Source: Paraburkholderia panacisoli (GTDB lineage Bacteria > Pseudomonadota > Gammaproteobacteria > Burkholderiales > Burkholderiaceae). Taken from it: 64,000 nt of DNA. A program made the translations under genes and the position numbers. The notes below the pieces were generated by a model. It was given only the letters and a program-made list of their open reading frames with translations, was not told where the DNA came from and ran no database searches. Location of the stretch: contig NZ_VTUZ01000007.1 in NCBI RefSeq assembly GCF_008369935.1, positions 124,001 to 188,000 of the forward strand, written 5' to 3'. This document shows positions 52,870-61,141 of this stretch, in pieces (the stretch's first letter is position 1; the number at the start of each line of letters is the position of its first letter).

Positions 52870-53613
52870 TCACCGCATGAACAACCCGCCATTCACATCC
52901 CAACACGCGCCGTTCGCGAAGTAGGCATTCTCCGCGGCGAGCATCACGGCGACATCGGCGACATAATCCGCCGAGCCCAGCCGCCCCGCGGGAATGTTCG
53001 CGATCACCGTCTTGAGCTTCTCGGGCGCGACGCTCTCATGCACGATCGGCAAATCCATCGGCCCTGGCGAGATGGCGTTGACGGTGACGCCAGCCGCGCC
53101 GAGATCGCGCGCGAACACCTTGGTGAGCGTGATCACGCCGCCCTTGGCGGCCGCGTAGTGCGCGCCGGTGGCCGAGCCGCCGTTCTGCCCCGCCAGCGAA
53201 GCGATATTGACGATGCGGCCCGCGCCCGCGTCGGCGAAATGCTGGCCGAACACCTGGCAGCCGAACAGCACGCTGCGCAGATTGACGTTGATGACCTGAT
53301 CGAATTGTTCGCCGGTGATCTCCATCACCGGCACGACCTTCGATGCGCCCGCGTTGTTGACCAGCGCGTCCACGCGGCCCCAGTGCTGCAGGATCGCGTC
53401 GCGCGCCGTTTCGAACGAGGCTTTCGCGGTGACGTCGAGATTCAGCGCGAATGCGCTGGAACCGTCGGCGCTCAGATCGCGCGCGAGCGCTTGCGCGGCA
53501 TCGAACGCGATGTCGCCGATCGCGACCGCATAGCCCGCCGCGTGAAAGCGCGCGGCGATTGCTGCGCCCAGACCACGCGCCGCGCCGGTGACGAGTACGA
53601 CTCTTTTCTGCAT
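52870..53613 (-). CDS. iacE: SDR oxidoreductase IacE
   Basis: A 247-residue short-chain dehydrogenase. VLVTGAARGLGAAIA (cofactor motif), NNAGASK, and the active-site ATGAHYAAAKGGVITL are clear; Tyr and Lys of YAAAK are in place. The C-terminus keeps NGACWDVNGG. IacE acts with IacA early in indole-3-acetate oxidation, towards dioxindole-3-acetate. The ATG at 53613 has GGAG eight bases upstream; the frame to 53637 was rejected. Downstream of iacH on the same strand, 81 bases apart. Confidence 0.82.
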   Translation of the reverse strand: MQKRVVLVTGAARGLGAAIAARFHAAGYAVAIGDIAFDAAQALARDLSADGSSAFALNLDVTAKASFETARDAILQHWGRVDALVNNAGASKVVPVMEITGEQFDQVINVNLRSVLFGCQVFGQHFADAGAGRIVNIASLAGQNGGSATGAHYAAAKGGVITLTKVFARDLGAAGVTVNAISPGPMDLPIVHESVAPEKLKTVIANIPAGRLGSADYVADVAVMLAAENAYFANGACWDVNGGLFMR

Positions 53614-53694
53614 GACTGCCACTCCGTGTGAATGCACAAAACGCGACTCTGATATGAGCGGCCGCGTAAATGACCTATGCCTGGTCGAGCTTGC

Positions 53695-54819
53695 TCAAGC
53701 CGCAAGTGCTGCTTCGAAGCGCGCCGCGATCGCGCACACCTGCTCGTCCTGACCCTTGCGTCCGACGATCTGCAAGCCCGCCTTCAGAGGCGAGCCCTCG
53801 ATCGGCAACGGCAAGCTCAACGCAGGATGGCCGCTCAGATTGAACGGCCGGATCAGCGACGACATCGCGATCACCGACGTGCCGCCACGCGCTTCGTCGA
53901 GCGTGATCGGCAATGCGGGCAGTGTCGGCAGGATCAGCACATCGACGTTTTCGAGCGCGCGGTCGACGTCCGCCGTGAACTGGTTGCGTACCTGTTGCGC
54001 CGCATCGAGTTGTGCAGTGGTGGTTTTCGCCGCGGCGCGCAGCCGCGCGTCGAGATCGGCGCCGAGCTTGCCGGTTGCCACCAGATGACCGAATGCGCGC
54101 GAGGTCTCTACGTTGATGACCGCTAGGCCCGCATCGAAAGCAGCAGCGAGTCCCGCGAGTTGCGTCGCGTGCGCGGCGCAGTCGGCCACGCGGGCCGCGC
54201 GCTCGACGGCTGCGCGGATCTCCGGCGTCGCGTCGGCCTGCACGATGCCGACCTTGCATGCCCCCTGCCAAGCGCGCGCGGCTTGCGCGTCGAAGTCCAC
54301 CGTGATCGCCTCCATCGCGGCCACCAGCATGGACATCTCGCGCGCAAACGGCCCGACGCAATCGAGCGAGGATTCCCGCGGCGCCACGCCGCGCCGCGAC
54401 ACGCGTCCGAACGTCGGCTTCAAACCGAGCACGCCGCAGCAGGCGGCGGGGCCGCGAATCGAGCCGCCGGTGTCGGTGCCGAGCGCGGCGTCGGCGAGTT
54501 TCAGGCCGACCGCCGCCGCCGAGCCGCTCGACGAGCCGCCCGGAATGCGCGCGGCGTCCTGCGGGTTTTGCGGCGTGCCGGTGTAGTCGTTGATGCCGGT
54601 CATGCCGAACGCGAGTTCATGCATATTCGCTTTGCCGACGATGCGCCAGCCGAGCGCAAGCAGACGTTCGACGACTTCGGCGTGCTGCTGCGCGGGCGGC
54701 GCGTCCGCCAACGCGCGGCTCGCGGCGGTGGTCGCGTAGCCGGCGATATCGATCGTGTCCTTGATCGCGATGGTCGGTCCGGATCCGCCTATCGACAGGG
54801 TCTGGATAAACTCGTTCAT
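53695..54819 (-). CDS. iacH: Amidase-signature family protein IacH
   Basis: A 374-residue amidase-signature protein. The Ser-cisSer-Lys triad is visible: Lys20 in IAIKDTIDIAG, the cis-Ser near 96 in GGSSSGSAAAV, and the nucleophile Ser120 in GTDTGGSIRGPAACCG. Somewhat shorter than typical 450-residue amidases. In iac clusters IacH is assigned to hydrolysis of an amide or lactam intermediate after ring opening. The ATG overlaps the iacI stop by four bases, with AGGAAAA upstream. Confidence 0.85.
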   Translation of the reverse strand: MNEFIQTLSIGGSGPTIAIKDTIDIAGYATTAASRALADAPPAQQHAEVVERLLALGWRIVGKANMHELAFGMTGINDYTGTPQNPQDAARIPGGSSSGSAAAVGLKLADAALGTDTGGSIRGPAACCGVLGLKPTFGRVSRRGVAPRESSLDCVGPFAREMSMLVAAMEAITVDFDAQAARAWQGACKVGIVQADATPEIRAAVERAARVADCAAHATQLAGLAAAFDAGLAVINVETSRAFGHLVATGKLGADLDARLRAAAKTTTAQLDAAQQVRNQFTADVDRALENVDVLILPTLPALPITLDEARGGTSVIAMSSLIRPFNLSGHPALSLPLPIEGSPLKAGLQIVGRKGQDEQVCAIAARFEAALAA

Positions 54820-55331
54820 GGGTTCGTTTTCCTTGCATTGACTTGCCACGGCGCGTCGAACAGGCGCTCGGTGCGAAAGTGCGTGATGAGCCAGTCACGG
54901 CCATTGCCGGCCGGCGCGAAATCCACTTCGAGACGCGCCGAGATCAGTTCCGCTGGCGCGTCGACATAGCCCGAAGCTTGCAGCATGATCCAGCGGCCCT
55001 TCGCAGTCGCGCCGCGCACGTCGATCGTCTCCGATGTGAGGAAGTGCGTATTCACCGTGAAATGCGGCGACGGCGGCAGGTAGCGCGTGAGCATCGCGAG
55101 GATCGCCGCGTGACCCTTCAGGTATCCGAACTTGTTCGCGTACTGCGGGCCGATGCCTTCCCACACGGCGTCGGCGCTGAAGAGGGCGGCGAGCGTCTCA
55201 CCTTCCAGCGCGCCGCTCGGCACGTCGCACAGCGCCATATAGCGCGCGATCGTGCGGCGCACCGCGGATTCGGCTTCGAGCGCGGCCAGGCGCTCGGTCA
55301 ACAGGCGCAGTGTGTCGGGGTTCACACTCAT
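54816..55331 (-). CDS. iacI: SnoaL/NTF2-like protein IacI
   Basis: A 171-residue protein with an alpha helix (LLTERLAALEAESAVRRTIA) and the cone-shaped SnoaL-like fold (YMALCDVPSG, LFSADAVWEGIG, HFLTSETIDVRG, GRWIMLQASGYVD). Such proteins act as small isomerases, cyclases or dehydratases, or as beta subunits. In iac loci this position and size correspond to IacI, whose exact reaction is unsettled. GGAG lies nine bases before the ATG; a GTG overlapping the upstream stop is an alternative start. Confidence 0.8.
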   Translation of the reverse strand: MSVNPDTLRLLTERLAALEAESAVRRTIARYMALCDVPSGALEGETLAALFSADAVWEGIGPQYANKFGYLKGHAAILAMLTRYLPPSPHFTVNTHFLTSETIDVRGATAKGRWIMLQASGYVDAPAELISARLEVDFAPAGNGRDWLITHFRTERLFDAPWQVNARKTNP

Positions 55332-55363
55332 CGCATCATGCTCCGAAACATTCGCATTCACGC

Positions 55364-55759
55364 TCACGCCGCGCTCGTATGTTGCGGCGGCACTTGCAAC
55401 GCGCGGCCAACGCGCGCTTCGATCTTGCCGTAGCGCCACAGGTTGTATTCGCCGACCGGCGTCGTGCGATACAGATTGCACACGGCAACCGCCGTGTCGA
55501 AGTCGCGCACGTCGGCCATGATGTAAAAGGTCCACGGCGAGTTGTCCGCATTGCCGACGGTGAGACGGTCGTCGTCCATGATGCCGAGCACCTTGACGCC
55601 TTCCATCGCTTCGACTGCGGCCAGCATCTTGCCGTAGGCCTGCCAGACTTCACCGATCCGCTCGCGCGGCAGGTCAAAGAAATTCTGCGTGACCCCGCAG
55701 CAGAACAGAACGCGTAAAGGCAGTGCCGAGGTTTCGGTGGTGGTGGACGCAGTGGTCAT
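55364..55759 (-). CDS. iacB: IacB family protein
   Basis: A 131-residue protein with RVLFCCGVTQNFFDLPRERI near the start, a small ferredoxin-like fold core (MLAAVEAMEGVKVLGIMDDD, SPWTFYIMADVRDF), and VGEYNLWRYGKIEARVGRAL at the end. It corresponds to IacB of known iac clusters by size and place between iacA and iacI. Its reaction is not firmly established. It is 101 bases after iacA and 32 before the iacI start. Confidence 0.78.
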   Translation of the reverse strand: MTTASTTTETSALPLRVLFCCGVTQNFFDLPRERIGEVWQAYGKMLAAVEAMEGVKVLGIMDDDRLTVGNADNSPWTFYIMADVRDFDTAVAVCNLYRTTPVGEYNLWRYGKIEARVGRALQVPPQHTSAA

Positions 55760-55860
55760 GGGGTGAATCTCCTTGAAATCGTGTGAACGGAAAGAGGGCG
55801 CTAAATGATCCGAATGGCTCGGGCGGCTTGCAGGTCACTCACGGATCACTCGCCAATCGC

Positions 55861-57051
55861 TTAAAGGTAGCCGGGAATCGGCGGCACGCCGACGAACACC
55901 GCGCCGGCGCCGTCGTAATTGCCCTCGCCGAGAAACGCGTGCTGCGTCACGACCATCGAGTCGCGCAACAGGCGCTGCAACGGATGCGAGCGATAGATCG
56001 CCATCGTGCCGCCGAGCCGGTACGCGCGCTGCACAACCTCGGCGCCTTCGCGGGCGATCTGCGTGGCGGCCAGCCGCAGCAGGCTGACCTGATCGGCAGT
56101 GACGGGATTGCCGGCCAGGATCGACTGCCACACCTGGTCGGTGCTGTCGTAGAAGAACGCGCGGGCCGAGCGCAACTGCGCTTCGGCTTTCGCGAGTTCG
56201 ATCCGGTAGTACGCGCGATCGGCGAGCTGCGGCGCACCGGTCGTGGTCTTGCGGCCACCCGCCATCTGGTTGGCGACATCGAGCGCGGCGCGCGCGAGGC
56301 CGAGGTTGACCACGGCGAGCACTTGCGCCGCGTATGCGATAGTCGGGTAGCGATACAGGGGTTCGTCGACGCACGGTTCGCCGCCACGCACGAAGGTCCA
56401 CGCATCGGCGACGAACTGGTCGCTCACGCGCAGATCGTGACTACCGGTGCCTTGCATGCCGACCACGTCCCAGTTCTCGACGATCTCCACCTGATGCGGG
56501 CGAAACACCGCCGTGCGCGGTTTGCCGGGCGCGCCCGCACCGTTTGCGCCGTTCGCGCCCTGGGTGCCGATCCCCACACCCAGCCAGTCCGCTCCCTTGC
56601 AGCCGCTCGCGAATTTCCACGTGCCGTTCACACGCCAGCCCCCGTCCGCAGGCTGTGCCGTCTGCACCGGGAAGAGGCCGCCCGCGAACACCTGGTCGGG
56701 GCCGCCGGCGTAGATCTCGGCCTGGGTCTGCAGCGGCAGCGCGGCCAGGTAGACATTGGCCGAGCCGAAGCTCGCGACCCACGCGGCCGAGCCATCCACC
56801 ATCGCAATCCGTTCGATCATGTCGAGGAACGCTGTCGGCGCGAGCGCATCGCCGCCAAAACGCTGCGGCGTCGCCGCGCGATAGACGCCCGCGCGTTTGA
56901 ACTTCGCGATCACGTCGCGCGGCACATGCGAAAGACGGTCGAACTCGTCGCGGCGCGCGGCGATTTCGGCGATCACGTCGGAGAGCGGCAAGCGGGCGTG
57001 CGTCGACGCGTCCGGTTGGTCGAAGGCAACGGCGGCGGCTCTTGCGGACAT
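55861..57051 (-). CDS. iacA: Flavin-dependent indole-3-acetate oxygenase IacA
   Basis: A 396-residue protein of the acyl-CoA dehydrogenase-like flavoprotein monooxygenase group. VYRAATPQRFGGDALAPT, IAMVDGSAAWVASFGSANVY, WRVNGTWKFASGCKGADW and GMQGTGSHDLRVSDQFV are family segments. IacA catalyses the first step, oxidation of indole-3-acetate, using reduced flavin presumably from IacG. The ATG at 57051 follows AGGAGA by seven bases. It heads the minus-strand set iacA-B-I-H-E and is divergent from the sensor kinase gene. Confidence 0.88.
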   Translation of the reverse strand: MSARAAAVAFDQPDASTHARLPLSDVIAEIAARRDEFDRLSHVPRDVIAKFKRAGVYRAATPQRFGGDALAPTAFLDMIERIAMVDGSAAWVASFGSANVYLAALPLQTQAEIYAGGPDQVFAGGLFPVQTAQPADGGWRVNGTWKFASGCKGADWLGVGIGTQGANGANGAGAPGKPRTAVFRPHQVEIVENWDVVGMQGTGSHDLRVSDQFVADAWTFVRGGEPCVDEPLYRYPTIAYAAQVLAVVNLGLARAALDVANQMAGGRKTTTGAPQLADRAYYRIELAKAEAQLRSARAFFYDSTDQVWQSILAGNPVTADQVSLLRLAATQIAREGAEVVQRAYRLGGTMAIYRSHPLQRLLRDSMVVTQHAFLGEGNYDGAGAVFVGVPPIPGYL

Positions 57052-57170
57052 GGGGGCTTCTCCTTGATTCGTTATCGGCTGAAACACGACGCACGCTCGC
57101 CATGAAGTTGACGCGCCGTGCACGGTGAGACCAGTCTAGAAATGCAAAAAGAACGCTTCAATTGGGATGC

Positions 57171-57208
57171 GGGGCGCCTGTTTAGGTAACCCACCGGGGG
57201 CGCCTAAA
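57171..57208. promoter_or_regulatory. Repeated and inverted elements between iacA and the sensor kinase
   Basis: GGGGCGCCT occurs at 57171 and 57197. TTTAGG (57181-57186) and CCTAAA (57203-57208) form an inverted repeat with a 16-base spacer. The cluster of elements in this 192-base divergent region is a likely regulator site for iacA and the kinase gene. Confidence 0.45.
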
Positions 57209-57243
57209 GAAATCTTCAGATACGGATCACGCGCGCAGGTGTT

Positions 57244-58797
57244 ATGTTCTGGCCCATACCTGATCGAACCCGTATGCCGTTCCCTGCGATGAATTTCCCT
57301 GCCGAAGCCGATTTCCACCGCCTGCTCGACGCGCTCACGCTGTGCGTGCTGCTGCACGACGCCGAGACCAAGGCGATCGTGTGGGCCAATCGCGCGGCGT
57401 GTGACGCGCTCGGCTTCACGCTCGACGAACTGCTGCCGCTGAAGGCGAAGGACATGACGCGCCCGGTGCCGAAGTACCGGCGCGAGATCGGTGTCGGCGC
57501 AATGGACCGGTCGATTACCGAGGGGCCGCAGGTCTACGAGTGGTGCTACCGGTCGCGCAGCGGCGCCGATATGTTGTCCGAAGCGATCGCCACCTATGTG
57601 CCGCTTGCCGGGCGGCCCGTTGTGATGGTGCAGTTCCGCGACATCAGCGCGGAAGACTCGCTCAAGCAGACCTTGCGGCGCTACGAATCGCGGCTGCGCG
57701 AATTCATGCAGGACCTCGGCGAAGGCGTCGCGGTGCTGACGCCCGCCGGTGAAGTGGAGTTCGTCAGCGAGTCCGGCCGGCGCGTGCTGGGCCTGGAGGA
57801 AGGTGCGCCGATGGGCGACGTGCTCGACTATTGCAGCGAACCGGACCGCAAGCGCCTGCTCGCGCAACTCGCCGCCGCGCCGCGCATCCAGCCTTCGGCA
57901 CCGCAACGCTATCGCATCACGCGGCGCGACGGCACGCCGCGCTGGCTGCGCATCACCTGCCGCAGGATCGAGATCGAGGACGATCTCAATGGCCGTCTGC
58001 TGCACTTTCGCGACGTGACCGACGAGGTGGCCGTCGAAGAGGCGCGCCGCAACGAGGCGCGTCTGCTCGAATATGCGGGGCGCTACAACGCGATGGGCGA
58101 AATGGCGACCGCAATCGCACACGAGTTGAGCCAGCCGCTCGCGGCGGTACGCAACTTCATCGAAGGTGCGATCCGCCGGCTCGCCCAACCCGGCTCGCTC
58201 GACGACGCCGTGTGGGGCCTGCGCAGCGCCGATCGGCAGGCGGAGCACGCGGCGCTCATCATCAAGAGCGTGCGCGATTACATCGTCAAGCGCGAGCCGA
58301 GCGAGACGCATGCGGATTTGCGCGAGGTACTCGCAGACGCCGCTTACTTCATCGAATTGCGTGCGCGCGAAGCGGGCGTGACGGTCACGATCGAGCAGGC
58401 GAGCGAGCCGCTGCCGGTGTATGTCGAGCGCGTGCTGATCGGCCAGGTGGTGCTGAATCTCGCGTTCAATGCGATCGATGCGCTGGGGGAAGGCACGCAT
58501 CATGCGGGCACCCAGGCGGACGACAATCCGGCGCAGCCACGGCGCCGCGAATTGCGCCTCGTCACCTGCCTGCGCGGCAAGCACGCCATCGCCCAGGTGA
58601 TCGACAACGGACCCGGCGTGCCCGCCGATGCGCATGACCGGATGTTCGACGGGTTCTCGTCCTCGAAAGCCGGCGGCAACGGCATCGGCCTGTCGCTGTG
58701 CAAGAACATCGTCACGCGGCATGGCGGCGAGATCTGGGCAAGGCCGGCGCGGCACGGCGGCCTCGAATGCAGCTTCTCGCTGCCGCTCGCGGACTGA
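57244..58797 (+). CDS. FixL-like PAS sensor histidine kinase of the iac cluster
   Basis: A 517-residue soluble kinase. Two PAS domains (about residues 22-135 and 150-262) precede His293 in GEMATAIAHELSQPLAAVRN. The ATPase domain has VVLNLAFNAIDAL, VIDNGPGVP and GGNGIGLSLCKNIV. No membrane segments, so the signal is internal, plausibly indole-3-acetate or an intermediate. Several starts are possible: ATG at 57244 (AGGT nearby), 57274 or 57289. It should act on the FixJ-like regulator encoded 5 kb away beyond the catabolic genes. Confidence 0.9.
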   Translation: MFWPIPDRTRMPFPAMNFPAEADFHRLLDALTLCVLLHDAETKAIVWANRAACDALGFTLDELLPLKAKDMTRPVPKYRREIGVGAMDRSITEGPQVYEWCYRSRSGADMLSEAIATYVPLAGRPVVMVQFRDISAEDSLKQTLRRYESRLREFMQDLGEGVAVLTPAGEVEFVSESGRRVLGLEEGAPMGDVLDYCSEPDRKRLLAQLAAAPRIQPSAPQRYRITRRDGTPRWLRITCRRIEIEDDLNGRLLHFRDVTDEVAVEEARRNEARLLEYAGRYNAMGEMATAIAHELSQPLAAVRNFIEGAIRRLAQPGSLDDAVWGLRSADRQAEHAALIIKSVRDYIVKREPSETHADLREVLADAAYFIELRAREAGVTVTIEQASEPLPVYVERVLIGQVVLNLAFNAIDALGEGTHHAGTQADDNPAQPRRRELRLVTCLRGKHAIAQVIDNGPGVPADAHDRMFDGFSSSKAGGNGIGLSLCKNIVTRHGGEIWARPARHGGLECSFSLPLAD

Positions 58798-58804
58798 ACG
58801 CGGC

Positions 58805-60121
58805 TCAATCATGTGTGGCGTGCGTGTTCCTCGGAATGGTCAAGAGGGTCAGCGCGGTAATCAGCCCGAAGCCGATCAGCATCAACGCGACCGGCCACGG
58901 CTCGCGCACCTTCGCATACAACGCGGTGGCGACCAGCGGCGCGAGTCCGCCGGAAAAGACCGACGCGATTTCATGGCCGAGCGCCATGCCCGAGTAGCGG
59001 ACTTCGGTGGGAAACAGTTCGCCCATCAACGCGGGTTGCGTGCCGATCATCGCAGCGTGGCAGAACGGCAAGCCCAGCGCGAGCGATAGAAACACGTACA
59101 GCGGCTGATGCGTGTCGATCAGCCAGAAGGCCGGAAACGCGACCACCACGAGTCCGAGCGCGCCGATCATATACACGGGGCGCCGGCCGATCACATCCGA
59201 GAGCCGACCCCACAGCACGATCGTCACGAGTTCGAGCAGCATCGCGATCATCACGCCGCCGAGCATCACCGAAACCGGCACGCCGACCGTCTTGCCGTAC
59301 ACCAGCACGAACGACAGAAAGATATACGTGCCGCCGTTTTCCGCGACGCGCAGCCCCATCGCCTGCAACACCTGTTTCGGATGATTGCGCAGCACCGTCA
59401 GCACCGGCATGTGCTTCGGTTTGGCGGCCGCGAAATCGCGGCTCTCGGGCAAGCGCCGGCGAATATAGACGCCGACGCCGAAGATCAGCACGCTCGCGAG
59501 AAACGGCACGCGCCAGCCCCATGACATGAAGCTCTCGGTGGGCAGGCGCTGCACCAGATAAAACGCCGCCGCCGACAACACGAAGCCGCCCGCCACGCCC
59601 AACTGGCTGAACGACGAGTAGTACCCGCGACGATTGGCCGGCGCGCTCTCGCTGATCAGCAGCACGCCGCCGCCCCATTCGCCGCCGGACGCGATGCCTT
59701 GCACGACGCGCAGGCACACCAGCGCGGCGGGCGCAAGAAAGCCCACTTGCGAGAAGGTCGGCAAGAGGCCGATGCCGAACGTCGCCACGCCCATCATCAT
59801 CAGCGTGATGACGAGCGCGCGTTTGCGGCCGTGCCGGTCGCCGATGTGGCCGAACACGACGCCGCCCAGCGGCCGCGCGAGAAAGCCGATCGCGAAGCCC
59901 GCGAACGCGGCGAGAGTGCCGAGCAACGGATCGCCATGCAGCGGGAAAAACAGCGGCCCGAAGATCAGCGCGGCGGCCGTGCCGTACAGGAAGAAGTCGT
60001 ACCATTCGAGCGCGTTGCCGAGCACGGAGGCGACGATGATGCGCCGCAAGGTCCGTGAGGTAGCCGGCATCGCGGGGGCGGGGGGCGACCCGGCCGTAGG
60101 GGAAAGCGTGTCGTTTTGCAT
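58805..60121 (-). CDS. MFS transporter of the iac cluster (metabolite:H+ symporter type)
   Basis: A 438-residue 12-helix transporter. VLGNALEWYDFFLYGTAAAL and GGVVFGHIGDRHGRKRALV (motif A) are the signatures of the MHS sugar/organic-acid group. ASGGEWGGGVLLISESAP is typical. In P. phytofirmans an MFS gene and a tautomerase gene of the iac locus are reported to be needed to remove dioxindole-3-acetate; this pair matches. The ATG at 60121 follows AGAGAG; the frame from 60157 has no such site. 66 bases after the tautomerase. Confidence 0.88.
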   Translation of the reverse strand: MQNDTLSPTAGSPPAPAMPATSRTLRRIIVASVLGNALEWYDFFLYGTAAALIFGPLFFPLHGDPLLGTLAAFAGFAIGFLARPLGGVVFGHIGDRHGRKRALVITLMMMGVATFGIGLLPTFSQVGFLAPAALVCLRVVQGIASGGEWGGGVLLISESAPANRRGYYSSFSQLGVAGGFVLSAAAFYLVQRLPTESFMSWGWRVPFLASVLIFGVGVYIRRRLPESRDFAAAKPKHMPVLTVLRNHPKQVLQAMGLRVAENGGTYIFLSFVLVYGKTVGVPVSVMLGGVMIAMLLELVTIVLWGRLSDVIGRRPVYMIGALGLVVVAFPAFWLIDTHQPLYVFLSLALGLPFCHAAMIGTQPALMGELFPTEVRYSGMALGHEIASVFSGGLAPLVATALYAKVREPWPVALMLIGFGLITALTLLTIPRNTHATHD

Positions 60122-60187
60122 CGTCGTGCTCTCTGGTTTCGCGATGGGTGAGGGCATCGCGGGTATCGTGGGTGCAAGCTCGGCGCG

Positions 60188-60598
60188 CTAGCGCCCGAGT
60201 GACTGCGCGGTCTGGCCGCCAATGCCGAAGTCCGTGTTCGGAATGTCCTTGATCATCACGCGGGCGGCCTCCAGCGGCGTGTCGAGCACGCGAGCGCCGG
60301 TCTCGCTGAGCGCGGCGATCAGCGCGGTCTTTTGCGCGGGCGTGCGGCCCGCGATCAGGATCGCGACGATGTTCAGCAATGTGGCGCGCCGCAATCCACG
60401 GGCTGGGTCGCCCGCATCGCTCATTGCGCTGACTCCGCCCACGCCGAAATCATGTGGCGGCAATTCGCTCAGCAGTATCCGCACCGATTCGGCCGGCGCA
60501 CCGATCGAGTCGACCGTGGCCTGCGTGAGGCCCGCAATCAGTTGCGCCTTGCGCACCGGCGCGTGACCGGCCGGCAGATAGACTTCTAGTGTGGGCAT
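60188..60598 (-). CDS. Double-domain tautomerase of the iac cluster
   Basis: A 136-residue protein built of two 4-oxalocrotonate-tautomerase-like units. The first starts PTLEVYLPAGHAPVRKAQLI, so Pro is exposed at the N-terminus after Met removal, and contains SELPPHDFGVGG. The second starts after residue 68 and contains IPNTDFGIGG at the matching place, without the catalytic Pro. Canonical members have about 62 residues per unit. It corresponds to the tautomerase reported for dioxindole-3-acetate removal in P. phytofirmans. Confidence 0.85.
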   Translation of the reverse strand: MPTLEVYLPAGHAPVRKAQLIAGLTQATVDSIGAPAESVRILLSELPPHDFGVGGVSAMSDAGDPARGLRRATLLNIVAILIAGRTPAQKTALIAALSETGARVLDTPLEAARVMIKDIPNTDFGIGGQTAQSLGR

Positions 60599-60640
60599 CG
60601 TTTCGCCTCGCTCGCGGGTTCGGACATCACGGTTCGAGGA

Positions 60641-61141
60641 TCACAGCAGGAAGCCGATCGCACTGAGCGCGTCGGTCGAATCGATCAGGCGGATCACCTT
60701 CTGCACGATGCGCGGCTCGCCGCTCGCGAAGCCGATGCGATGCGTCAGGTCCGCCGCGAACAAAGTCGCCTTGCCGCGTTTGTACGCGACGATCACCTGC
60801 GCGGAGTTCACCGTGACCTCGTCGCTCGCATCGCTCGTCAGCGTGAAGCGCGAGACCGTGCGCACGGTGCGCGCGGCGTCGCTCGCCGACGACGAATAGC
60901 CGGACGTCATGCGTTGCACGCGTTTTTCGCGCATGTCCTGATCGTCGTACGCGTAGTTCAGCGTGGCGGCGAAGTCGGTGGCGTCGGGCTCGATCGGCAC
61001 CACGTAGAAGCCCGCCGGGTCCCACAGCGACAGCCACTCGCGATAGTCCTTGCGGTCCAGCAGTTCGGCTTCGCGCCAGATGAGTTCGATCGCGTCGGCA
61101 AAGATCTTCTGCGAGAACAGGGTGTTGCGGTCGTCCATCAT
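60641..61141 (-). CDS. iacD: Aromatic-ring hydroxylating dioxygenase beta subunit IacD
   Basis: A 166-residue small subunit of a Rieske dioxygenase with the SnoaL-like fold: EAELLDRKDYREWLSLW, GFYVVPIEPDATD and a C-terminal KVIRLIDSTDALSAIGFLL. It has no catalytic metal and supports the alpha subunit. It starts within the iacC stop (ATGA overlap), with a second Met one codon later. IacCD acts on an oxidised intermediate on the way to catechol. Confidence 0.88.
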   Translation of the reverse strand: MMDDRNTLFSQKIFADAIELIWREAELLDRKDYREWLSLWDPAGFYVVPIEPDATDFAATLNYAYDDQDMREKRVQRMTSGYSSSASDAARTVRTVSRFTLTSDASDEVTVNSAQVIVAYKRGKATLFAADLTHRIGFASGEPRIVQKVIRLIDSTDALSAIGFLL

